This document shows positions 1 to 6,822 of a stretch of 48,012 nt of DNA, piece by piece (the first letter of the stretch is position 1; every line of letters starts with the position of its first letter). Position numbers and translations under genes: made by a program. The notes beneath the pieces were generated by a model. It saw nothing but the letters and a program-made list of their open reading frames with translations. It was not told the origin of the DNA and made no database searches. Source of the stretch: Bradyrhizobium vignae (GTDB taxonomy: Bacteria > Pseudomonadota > Alphaproteobacteria > Rhizobiales > Xanthobacteraceae); assembly GCF_004114425.1 (NCBI RefSeq), contig NZ_RDQF01000059.1:1-48012 (forward strand). Direction: 5' to 3'.

Positions 1-102
1 TGCGGTCGCGGATGGGCTATGATCGGCACTGCGGGCAGGCTCGTCGGCCACTTCTACATCCACAATGGCGACGATTCAGCCTTCGTTTGCGAACGCGGCT
101 GA
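1..102 (+). CDS. 3' end of an unidentified gene (partial)
   Basis: An open frame runs in from the left edge and stops with TGA at 100-102. The visible 33 residues end in a stretch with the sequence GHFYIHNGDDSAFVCERG, which reads like protein rather than noise. I do not recognise the family. The 78 bp between this stop and the next gene hold only a leader. The frame could be chance, because the visible piece is so short. Confidence 0.4.
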   Translation, partial: CGRGWAMIGTAGRLVGHFYIHNGDDSAFVCERG

Positions 103-180
103 GTTCTTCAACAGCCTGCTAGATGAGTCCTGCGACCCGGCAGAGCTAAGTTCAGATAAAACAGAATAGGGAGCACGACG

Positions 181-921
181 ATGCGGTTGGCAGTCATTTC
201 CGATATCCACGGCAATCTTGCTGCGCTTGAGGCGGTGCTGGCCGACATCAAGGCGCGGGGCGTCGACCGTACGGTCAACCTCGGCGATTGCGTCACCAGC
301 CCGCTGTGGCCGAGAGAAACCTTCGAAGCCCTCCAGTCGCTGGCGTTGCCGACCGTGCGCGGAAACCATGATCGCTGGATTGAGGAGTTTCCGGACGACA
401 AGCTCTCGCCGGCAGGCCTGTTTGCGCGTCGCGCACTGACTGCGGAGCAACGGCGCGCGCTCCACAGCCTGCCTTCCCAAATTCGGCTGGACGATGGGAT
501 CCTGGCCTGCCATGGCACGCCCGAAGACGATACGGCGTGCCTGCTGGAGGAAACGCTCGACGACGGCCGCTTTGTGCCGGCACGCCGCGAAGTTCTGGCG
601 ACGCGCCTTGCGAGCGAGCCGACGGCGCGCGTGGTGCTGTGTGGCCATAGCCACCGCCAAGCCGTCATTCACGGTCCGCGCGAGTGTCTGGTCCTCAATC
701 CCGGGAGCGTCGGATGCCCGGTCTTCGCGGACATTCCCTTTGCCGCGAAACTGGAACACCGCTCGCCTCACGCCCGGTATGCGATCATCACGAAGGGAAA
801 AAGGGGCTGGCAAGTCGAACTTCTCGCCCTCGAATACGACTGGGAGGCCGCCTCGGCACGCGCGCTCGCCAACAACCGCCCGGAATGGGCGCAGGCGATG
901 TTGTCCGGATACGTCAAATAG
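181..921 (+). CDS. Metallophosphoesterase family protein (YfcE/MJ0936-like)
   Basis: This is a calcineurin-like phosphoesterase of 246 aa. The two-metal site motifs are all visible: DIHGN at residues 8-12, GD at 35-36, GNHD at 61-64 and GHSHR at 155-159, followed by an NPGSVG turn. In this family these residues bind two divalent metals and hydrolyse phosphodiesters or phosphomonoesters; the substrate here is unknown. The protein has no signal peptide and should be cytoplasmic. The ATG is preceded by AGGGAGCACGACG, a good ribosome site. It stands alone, with a 126-bp gap before the broken cupin gene. Confidence 0.9.
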   Translation: MRLAVISDIHGNLAALEAVLADIKARGVDRTVNLGDCVTSPLWPRETFEALQSLALPTVRGNHDRWIEEFPDDKLSPAGLFARRALTAEQRRALHSLPSQIRLDDGILACHGTPEDDTACLLEETLDDGRFVPARREVLATRLASEPTARVVLCGHSHRQAVIHGPRECLVLNPGSVGCPVFADIPFAAKLEHRSPHARYAIITKGKRGWQVELLALEYDWEAASARALANNRPEWAQAMLSGYVK

Positions 922-1047
922 AAGCCGGCTGCCGTGAGATCTCCGAATCCACGCCACAGGGCAGGATCGACCGATGAACGCGTACGGCCTTGTCGCGCCC
1001 GCAACGCGCCCCCAAATCGTGCCCCAAGCGCGAGCAACGGGTGAAAC

Positions 1048-1396
1048 ATGGCCGACAGCATATCGCTTGCCGACAAACTGGCGACCTTTGGGGATTATTG
1101 GTCGCCGCGCACAATCACGACCTTCAACGATTGCGACGTGATGGTGGTGAAGGTGAAGGGCGAGTTCACCTGGCACAAGCACGACGACACCGACGATTTC
1201 TTCCTGGTCCTGAAGGGCCATCATCGAAATGCGGGATCGCACGGTGACGCTCGGTCCGGGCGAGCTCTATGTCGTGCCCAAAGGCGTCGAGCATCGCCCA
1301 GTGGCCCGCGAGGAGGTTCATCTCATGCTGATCGAACCGACCGGCACGCCAAATACGGGCGACACGGCGACCGCCGCTGCGCGCAAGCTCGCCTAG
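1048..1396 (+). pseudogene. Small cupin-domain protein, frameshifted
   Basis: The first 57 or so codons from ATG 1048 read as a cupin N-terminus, with the metal-ligand segment FTWHKHDDTDDFFLVLKGH. After 1221 that frame turns to nonsense. The cupin continues in the next frame from about 1223, with IEMRDRTVTLGPGELYVVPK and GVEHRP, to the stop TAG at 1394-1396. Joined, the pieces give a normal small cupin of about 115 aa. The break fits loss of about 5 bp between the GGCCAT at 1216-1221 and the CATCGAA that follows. It is either a real pseudogene or a sequencing error. Confidence 0.8.
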
Positions 1397-1419
1397 CGAG
1401 CAACGCCGTTGTCTCTGGT

Positions 1420-1932
1420 CTAGTCCCTCGAGGTCTCCAGCCTGCTGAAGCTGCCGACCAGCTTGGCTTTTGCCCGCGCAACAGTGTCCTTGGCAGCGCG
1501 GGCCAAGGCTCGGACGGCGCGCCAGGCTTCGGTCGCCTGCAGCCACGCCTTCATCGCCGCGACCTTCCCGTAGGTCCAGGCGAAGGCCGGAATCCGCATC
1601 AGCTTGTCCCGCGTGAGATGGAACAGGCGCTCCACCAGCACGAGCTTGAGCAGCTCGCCGACGATGAAAGTCACCGCACCGGTCACGAACTGCCCCGTTG
1701 CAGCGAGGTAGGCAGCGACCGGTTTGATCGGTTCGAGAATGATGACGGGCACGGAAAACAAGGCGAGTGACGGATAAGGCGGAAGCGCCCTGATCCAGTC
1801 GCGCAACCGCCGGAATTCGAAATGCCGCCCAATCCAGCGGGCGATGGGCCGTGCCACGGCCATGAAGACCGCATCCACCAGGAGGTAGACCGCAGCCAGG
1901 ATGTAAGTGACGGGTTTCAGGATTCGCTTCAC
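1420..1932 (-). CDS. Hypothetical membrane protein
   Basis: This is a 170-aa protein read from GTG at 1932, which is preceded by GGGAGAGG at good spacing. The open frame continues upstream into the palindromic intergenic repeat, so a longer start is unlikely. A hydrophobic segment near the N-terminus (ILAAVYLLVDAVFMAVA) and another in the middle (LALFSVPVIILEP to AAYLAATGQFVTGAVTFIVG) suggest at least two membrane passes. The C-terminal third is basic and Ala-rich and may form a helix in the cytoplasm. I cannot name the family or a function. It converges with the cupin remnant, with 23 bp between their ends. Confidence 0.65.
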   Translation of the reverse strand: MKRILKPVTYILAAVYLLVDAVFMAVARPIARWIGRHFEFRRLRDWIRALPPYPSLALFSVPVIILEPIKPVAAYLAATGQFVTGAVTFIVGELLKLVLVERLFHLTRDKLMRIPAFAWTYGKVAAMKAWLQATEAWRAVRALARAAKDTVARAKAKLVGSFSRLETSRD

Positions 1933-2024
1933 GATACCTCTCCCGCGAACTGAAAGCCGGAACTGGGGCCTAAGTTTCACCTCGACGTGAATAACTTGCG
2001 AATTCCTGGTGGAACTTTTTGGGC

Positions 2025-2262
2025 GAAGGGCGCCCCAACTGCGCTCTTCCTTCTCCCTTTGTGGAAGAAGGTGGGATAGGCGGCCTTCGGCCGCCGTTCC
2101 TGAGAACGCCGAAGCGAAGCTTCGGCTGTGGCGCGGGATGAGGGGTATCTCTGGGAACAACGACCGAAAGAGGCTCAGGCGCGGAGAGATATGCCTTACC
2201 CGTCTCGCCGCTTTGCGGCGAGCCACCCTCTCCCACAAGGGGGCCCACAAGGGGAGAGGGTG
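2025..2262. repeat. Mosaic of palindromic intergenic repeat modules
   Basis: This non-coding stretch holds several nested palindromes: GGCGGCCTTCGGCCGCC (about 2080-2096), GAAGCGAAGCTTCGG, CTCGCCGCTTTGCGGCGAG, and a tail with CTCCCACAAGGGGGCCCACA and AAGGGGAGAGGG. Modules of this type recur between genes in Bradyrhizobium-like genomes. It lies between two minus-strand genes. Open frames crossing it are palindrome artefacts. Confidence 0.65.
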
Positions 2263-2279
2263 AAGTCAGACCAACGTCC

Positions 2280-2702
2280 TCATATCTCCGCATAGACCTC
2301 CAGAAGATTGCCGTCGGGATCGCGAAAGAACAGCGTGCGGTGGCCGAAAGACTGGTTCGTCGGTGGCGACAGCAGCGCCACGCCATGCCGCGCGAGTTCA
2401 TTGGCGCATTGATCGACCTCGGCCACGGAAACCCTAAAGGCCAGCTGCAGCGAGGCGCTGCCCGCCGGAATCGGCGCATCGGCGGCGGTGCGGCTCGGTC
2501 TTGCCAGCGCCAGCGTGTTGCTGCCGAGGCCGTATTCGATCCAGTTCGGCGACAGCTCGCGCGAGAGCGGAAAGGCGAGGACGTCCTCGTAGAAGCGCCG
2601 CATCGCGGCCATGTCGCGCACGAAGATGACGGTGTAGTCGATTGCGCGGATGGAGTTGAAGGGTGAGCGCCGGGCCGGTTCGGGTGTCTTTTCGTCGGTC
2701 AT
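2280..2702 (-). CDS. VOC/glyoxalase superfamily protein
   Basis: This is a 140-aa protein with one vicinal-oxygen-chelate domain. The N-terminal half has AIDYTVIFVRDMAAMRRFYE, the usual beta-alpha-beta start, and the C-terminal half ends in FFRDPDGNLLEVY, the hallmark of the family with its last metal-ligand glutamate. The catalysed reaction cannot be told from sequence; relatives include glyoxalases, bleomycin-resistance proteins and dioxygenases. I chose the ATG at 2702 because codons further upstream lie close to or inside a repeat (2730-2801). Confidence 0.85.
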   Translation of the reverse strand: MTDEKTPEPARRSPFNSIRAIDYTVIFVRDMAAMRRFYEDVLAFPLSRELSPNWIEYGLGSNTLALARPSRTAADAPIPAGSASLQLAFRVSVAEVDQCANELARHGVALLSPPTNQSFGHRTLFFRDPDGNLLEVYAEI

Positions 2703-2729
2703 TTCGTCACTCGTTCCAGGCTCCGACTT

Positions 2730-2801
2730 GTAGCCCGCATGGAGCAAAGCGGAATGCGGGACCGGCGTCCCCGGATTACGCTGCGCTCCATCCCGGGCTA
2801 C
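2730..2801. repeat. Palindromic repeat, family A, copy 1
   Basis: The left arm GTAGCCCGCATGGAGC pairs with the right arm GCTCCATCCCGGGCTAC, with a CGGATTACGCTGCG core between. The element forms a long imperfect hairpin. Two further copies in the same orientation lie at 4281-4350 and 4846-4917. Confidence 0.75.
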
Positions 2802-2809
2802 GGATTTAG

Positions 2810-3029
2810 CTATCGCAGCAGGCCGCCACCATAACGCAGCTCATAAAGCGGTGTACCATCGTGCCGCGCAATCGTCTCGATGCCGTGAAACCGATGGCGC
2901 GCGGTGCGCGAGCTGCTTCGAGCCGGTGAGCAGGGGCGTGGCGACGGTCGCGTCGTCGTCGAGGCCCGCATAAGTGCGTCGCTTGGCCTCGACCAGGAAT
3001 GCCGCGAGATCGGGCGGGATGAACGGCAT
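2810..3029 (-). pseudogene. DUF5680-like protein with internal deletion
   Basis: From ATG 3029 the N-terminal 40 codons read PPDLAAFLVEAKRRTYAG and then TPLLTGSKQL, matching my memory of the start of DUF5680-type proteins. At about 2900 the frame jumps directly to what looks like the extreme C-terminus of the same family, FHGIETIARHDG and LYELRYGGGLLR, ending with TAG at 2810-2812 in another frame. The central part, perhaps 70-80 residues in full-length relatives, is missing. The gene starts 3 bp after the alcohol dehydrogenase stop and was probably cotranscribed with it. The family name is from memory; the two-frame structure is seen. Confidence 0.7.
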
Positions 3030-3032
3030 CGC

Positions 3033-4184
3033 CTATTCCACCAGCTCCGGCCACGGCACGATGGTCGACTTCACCGTCTTCATCGCCATCGCGTCCTTCA
3101 CCGCCTGCGCGACGCCCGATTCCGTGAACGGATAGATCGTCTGCATCTTCAGCCACGGATATTTGTCACGCGTGCGATAGAGCATGTCGACGCCGAGCGG
3201 CAGGTCGTTGCCGGTGAAGCCCCAGGATCCCAGCACGTTGAGGTCCTTGGTGCAGATGCGATGCCAGGAGGTCTCGATCGAGCCGGCGTCGGTGAACTGG
3301 CCCATCTCGACATAGGTGCCGCCATCGCGCAACATCTCGATGCCTTCGGGGCCCGCCGAGGGATGTCCCGAGCAGTCCATCACGAGGTCGGCGCCGAAGC
3401 CGCCGACGATGTCGCGCACGCGCGCGATGCGCTCCTGCGGTGATTTCAGCTCCTCGATGTTGACCGTCGCCGCCGCGCCGAATTCGCGGGCGAGCTTGAG
3501 CCGCGGCTCCTCCGGCGCGCCGACGCAGATGACGCGCCCTGCCCCCATCTCCTTTGCGGCCGCGACCGCGAGAATGCCGATCGGGCCCGAGCCCTGGATC
3601 ACCACGGTGTCGCCCCAGCTGAACCCGCCCGCGCGGGTCGCGCGATTGAAGGCGCGGATGCAGGAGGTCAGCGGCTCCGACAGCGCCCCCAAACGCAGCG
3701 ACATGTCATCGGGCAGCTTGTAGATCTTGGTGCCCGGCAACATGTCGAGATCGACATAGACATATTCGGCCCAGCCGCCCCACAGATGCGGCGCCTTGTC
3801 GAAGCCGAGATAGCGGCCGTAATAAACCGGCGTCAGGCATTTGTTGGCGGTTTGTGGATAATGGATGCAGTAATAGCAGCGTCCGCACGGCATCAGCGGC
3901 GGGATCATTACTTTTGAGCCGACCTTGAGCGGTTTGCTCATGAAGTCCTCGGTGAATTCATCGCCGCATTCGACGATGACGCCGCCAAGCTCGTGGCCGA
4001 GCGTGAACGGCCAGGGCAGCGGCTTCGGCCAATGCCCTTTGAGAATATGCAGATCGGTGCCGCAGACCCCGCAGGCGCCGACCTTGATCAGCGCAGCCTT
4101 GCGGCCGACCTTCGGCCACGGCACGGTTTTGATGACGGGCTCCGAGCCCGGCCCTGCGTGGGTGCAGACGCGGATTTGCTCCAT
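3033..4184 (-). CDS. Zinc-binding alcohol dehydrogenase (MDR family)
   Basis: This is a 383-aa medium-chain dehydrogenase. The catalytic zinc site is visible as GACGVCGTDLH and GHE near residues 35-70. The structural zinc loop is CGRCYYCIHYPQTANKC, and the Rossmann nucleotide site is GSGPIGILA near the middle. Such enzymes oxidise alcohols or polyols with NAD(P)+; the substrate is not evident. The start ATG at 4184 has GAGGAC seven bases upstream. A longer in-frame start upstream would read through a repeat element and is rejected. The truncated DUF5680-like gene follows almost directly. Confidence 0.9.
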   Translation of the reverse strand: MEQIRVCTHAGPGSEPVIKTVPWPKVGRKAALIKVGACGVCGTDLHILKGHWPKPLPWPFTLGHELGGVIVECGDEFTEDFMSKPLKVGSKVMIPPLMPCGRCYYCIHYPQTANKCLTPVYYGRYLGFDKAPHLWGGWAEYVYVDLDMLPGTKIYKLPDDMSLRLGALSEPLTSCIRAFNRATRAGGFSWGDTVVIQGSGPIGILAVAAAKEMGAGRVICVGAPEEPRLKLAREFGAAATVNIEELKSPQERIARVRDIVGGFGADLVMDCSGHPSAGPEGIEMLRDGGTYVEMGQFTDAGSIETSWHRICTKDLNVLGSWGFTGNDLPLGVDMLYRTRDKYPWLKMQTIYPFTESGVAQAVKDAMAMKTVKSTIVPWPELVE

Positions 4185-4280
4185 GGTGTGTCCTCGCTGC
4201 CCGTTTGTTATGATTGGTTGTGCGGGCTGATGGGAAGCGTATGTGAGATGCGCGGCCATGCCAAGGTGGTGCGGCAACGC

Positions 4281-4350
4281 GTAGCCCGCATGGAGCAACG
4301 CGGGATGCGGGGACAGCGGCCCCGGATTACGCAGCTCCATCCGGATCTAC
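4281..4350. repeat. Palindromic repeat, family A, copy 2
   Basis: This copy begins GTAGCCCGCATGGAGC and ends AGCTCCATCCGGATCTAC, in the same orientation as the copies at 2730 and 4846. It sits just upstream of the GNAT gene. Any in-frame start within it (ATG 4290 or 4305) is probably spurious. Confidence 0.75.
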
Positions 4351-4363
4351 AAGGATCACGCCG

Positions 4364-4841
4364 ATGCTGCGCGATTATACCCGACGATGCGGATGCGATC
4401 GTGCGCGTTGCTCTCGCGGCGTTCGCACAATTCGAGCATGACTATTCCGACTGGCCGCTGTTTACGGCCAATGTCGCGAAGATGCCGCTACTTGCCAAGA
4501 CCGGCGAGATCATCGTTGCCGAAAACGGCGATCAGATCGTCGGCGCCGTGGCCTATGTCGGCCCACAAGCGCCGAAGCCGGCATTCTTCGATCCGTCCTG
4601 GCCAATCATCCGCATGCTGGTGGTCGATCCTTCCGCGCGCGGCAAGGGCATCGGCCGGCAATTGACCGAAGAATGTCTGCGCCGCGCCGAGCGCGATCAG
4701 TCCCCGGTCATCGCACTGCATACGACGACGATCATGACGGTTGCGCTGCCGATGTATCTGCGCATGGGGTTTGAGAAGGTGCATGAGGCGCCGGATATCT
4801 CCGGCGTGCCGTATGCGGTTTACGTGAAGTCACTCGGGTAG
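4364..4841 (+). CDS. GNAT family N-acetyltransferase, probable 5' frameshift
   Basis: The body of the protein is a clear GNAT domain: PDDADAIVRVALAAF at the N-terminus, IIRMLVVDPSARGKGIGRQL carrying the acetyl-CoA pyrophosphate loop (R/Q-x-x-G-x-G/A), then MYLRMGFEKV near the end. These enzymes transfer acetyl from acetyl-CoA to an amine; the substrate is unknown. The natural start appears to be ATG 4364, with AAGGATC upstream and the beginning MLRDYT. The domain, however, lies in another frame from about 4380, as if two C residues were lost from the C-run at 4380-4382. If no frameshift exists, the protein starts at 4290 or 4305 inside the repeat. It is flanked by repeat copies on both sides. 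Confidence 0.7.
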
Positions 4842-4845
4842 TCTG

Positions 4846-4917
4846 GTGGCCCGCATGGCGCGCAGCGTAATGCGGAGACAGCGGCCCCGGATTTCGCTTT
4901 TGGTCCATCCAGGCTAT
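4846..4917. repeat. Palindromic repeat, family A, copy 3
   Basis: This more diverged copy begins GTGGCCCGCATGG, shares the ACAGCGGCCCCGGAT core with copy 2, and ends GTCCATCCAGGCTATGG. It starts 5 bp after the GNAT stop, so that gene is bracketed by direct copies of the element. Confidence 0.65.
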
Positions 4918-5132
4918 GGCGCTGATCGGCCTGATCGACGGCGATCCGGCCGGCCCGATCATGAGCGGGGCCGCCCGCGGGTGCGACGGTATCGGCCTGC
5001 CCGCCCTTGATGTGGCTTTTCGAGCGCATTGTGTCTGTCCGTTACCGCCGCGCCCGATCCTAACGCGGCATTAACCCTATGCACTTTAGGGTCGTGCCGG
5101 ACTCCGCCCGGGCGGGGGGTCGGGTGTTGGAA

Positions 5133-5744
5133 ATGGCGTTGGCGAACAAAAAATTTCTTCCTGCCACCGAGGAGCGCAGGCGCTTCCAGCGGGTGAAGGT
5201 GCACCTGCTCGGCCGCTACATGCTGCCGGACCGCCGGGAATTCCCCTGCCAGGTGATCAACATGTCGCCGGGCGGCCTTGCTTTGCTCGCCCCCGGCATC
5301 GGCAATGTCGGCGACCGCGTGGTTGCCTATCTCGACCATATCGGCCGCGTCGAGGGCAAGATCACCCGCATCATCGACAACGGCTTTGCCATGACGATCG
5401 GGGCGACGCCGCGTAAGCGCGACAAGCTCGCGGCCCAGCTGACCTGGCTCGCCAACCGCGACATCCTCAATCTGCCTGAGGATCGCCGTCACGACCGTAT
5501 CGTGCCGCGCAACCCGATCGCGGTGCTGACGCTCGAGGACGGCACCAAGATGACCTGCCGCATCATCGACCTCTCGCTGTCGGGCGCGGCCATCGCCGCG
5601 GAGAACCGGCCGCCGCTGAAATCGACGGTTCTGCTCGGCCGGGTCCAGGGCCGCGTGGTCCGAAACCTCGAAGACGGCTTTGCGCTGGAGTTCATGCACG
5701 AGCAGCCGGCCGAGACACTCGAAGAGAGCGTTACCGCGCGGTAA
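5133..5744 (+). CDS. Protein with two PilZ domains (c-di-GMP effector)
   Basis: This is a 203-aa protein with two successive PilZ-like modules. The first has the RxxxR-type segment RRRFQR (15-20) and NMSPGG (43-48). The second has RRHDRIVPR (118-126) and DLSLSG (146-151). These are the two halves of the PilZ cyclic-di-GMP site, so it may bind c-di-GMP and regulate motility, polysaccharide or cell-cycle functions. There is no membrane segment. I chose ATG 5133 because the conserved-looking part begins MALANKKFLP; an upstream ATG at 5079 would add 18 residues of unlikely composition. A strong terminator follows at 5783. Confidence 0.85.
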   Translation: MALANKKFLPATEERRRFQRVKVHLLGRYMLPDRREFPCQVINMSPGGLALLAPGIGNVGDRVVAYLDHIGRVEGKITRIIDNGFAMTIGATPRKRDKLAAQLTWLANRDILNLPEDRRHDRIVPRNPIAVLTLEDGTKMTCRIIDLSLSGAAIAAENRPPLKSTVLLGRVQGRVVRNLEDGFALEFMHEQPAETLEESVTAR

Positions 5745-5782
5745 AACGCGAGGACGCGAAAACCTCGGCATTTCCAGGCTCG

Positions 5783-5816
5783 AAGGCGGCCTCCGCGATG
5801 CGGACGCCGCCTTTTT
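5783..5816 (+). terminator. Rho-independent terminator after the PilZ gene
   Basis: The stem has GGCGGC pairing with GCCGCC on the outside and TCCGC pairing with GCGGA inside, around a GAT loop. CTTTTT follows directly. This is a textbook intrinsic terminator 40 bp past the stop codon. Confidence 0.85.
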
Positions 5817-5930
5817 CATGTCTCGCGGCAAGCCGCCCCGCGGTTAACGCGTGGGTTGTAGATGCCTGCAAACAACGCTTCCGCCGGCGTTTCCCCGTTA
5901 ATGGATAAAATTTGAATCAATTGCAGTCAT

Positions 5931-5971
5931 ATCGAATTTTATTTGAATTCGATTCAAGTATAGATCGAATT
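5931..5971. promoter_or_regulatory. Cluster of ATCGAATT motifs in an AT-rich leader
   Basis: ATCGAATT occurs at 5931, its exact reverse complement AATTCGAT at 5946-5953, and a third forward copy at 5964-5971. The first two form a perfect 8-bp inverted repeat with a 7-nt spacer. The block lies about 105-145 bp upstream of the BTLCP gene, in a stretch far more AT-rich than its surroundings. GAATC and GATTC (GANTC, the CcrM methylation sequence) occur at about 5914 and 5951. I infer an operator or promoter region; the binding protein is unknown. Confidence 0.4.
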
Positions 5972-6075
5972 CGCCGCGCCTTTTACTTGCATTCGTCTCG
6001 ACTTGACTTGGTTGACTTAGCGGCAACTCAAAAGCTCCGTGCCAAACGTGGTCCCAACAAGAAACGGGGGCCGCA

Positions 6076-6702
6076 ATGTTTGACTTCAAGGGACAGGGGA
6101 AGAGGCTGGCGATTGTCGCCATGCTCTTCGGGATCAGCGCGGCAGCGCAGGCCGGCGAAGGCCGTCTGCTCTACGCGAGCCTCGGCGACACCACGCGTGC
6201 GCCGATCGGCTGGGTCGAGTTCTGCGCGGACAATGCTGCCCAGTGCCAGGGTGCGCCGATGCAGCCGCGCGACATTGTGATGTCACAGGCCGCGTGGCGC
6301 GACCTCGTCAAGGTCAATCGCTGGGTCAACGAGACCATCAAGCCTTTGACCGACCAGGAGCACTGGGGCGTGATCGAGAGGTGGTCGCTGCCGACCGACG
6401 GCTACGGCGACTGTGAAGACTACGTGCTGTTGAAGCGCAAGATGCTGATGGATGCCGGATGGCCGCGCCAGGCCCTTCTCATCACCGTGGTGCGCGACAA
6501 GAAGGGCGAAGGCCACGCGGTGCTGACGGTGAAGACCGACAAGGGCGAGTTCATTCTCGACAACCAGAACGAGAACGTCGTCGCCTGGACGGAGACCGGC
6601 TACCGCTTCGTCAAGCGCCAGTCGCAGAGCGATCCCAACGTGTGGGTCTCGCTGGGCGATACCAAGCCGGCGGTCTCCACCGCCAGCGCGAAGGATCAGT
6701 AG
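6076..6702 (+). CDS. Transglutaminase-like cysteine peptidase (BTLCP, DUF920)
   Basis: This is a 208-aa secreted protein with a signal peptide of about 26 residues ending in AQA. The bacterial transglutaminase-like cysteine peptidase triad is visible: Cys113 in YGDCEDYVLLKR, His147 in GEGHAVL and Asp162 in ILDNQN. Family members include LapG, a calcium-dependent periplasmic protease that cleaves adhesins. The periplasm is the likely site here too, but no adhesin or LapD partner is in the window. The start ATG has GGGGGC upstream. A 331-bp gap before it holds a terminator and an AT-rich regulatory stretch. Confidence 0.85.
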   Translation: MFDFKGQGKRLAIVAMLFGISAAAQAGEGRLLYASLGDTTRAPIGWVEFCADNAAQCQGAPMQPRDIVMSQAAWRDLVKVNRWVNETIKPLTDQEHWGVIERWSLPTDGYGDCEDYVLLKRKMLMDAGWPRQALLITVVRDKKGEGHAVLTVKTDKGEFILDNQNENVVAWTETGYRFVKRQSQSDPNVWVSLGDTKPAVSTASAKDQ

Positions 6703-6769
6703 GAACGAGACAACGAGTTACGCGGCCCGGTCACATCCCCACCCCTCCCCGTCCCAGACCGGTTCGCGC

Positions 6770-6807
6770 GCGGCCAGCCATCCCCCAATGGCTGGCCGCA
6801 ACTTTTT
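6770..6807 (+). terminator. Strong hairpin terminator between convergent genes
   Basis: A 12-bp stem, GCGGCCAGCCAT against ATGGCTGGCCGC, closes a small C-rich loop and is followed by AACTTTTT. It lies 68 bp past the BTLCP stop and 16 bp before the end of the convergent oxidoreductase gene. Confidence 0.85.
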
Positions 6808-6822
6808 CGGGGGGATGACCAC

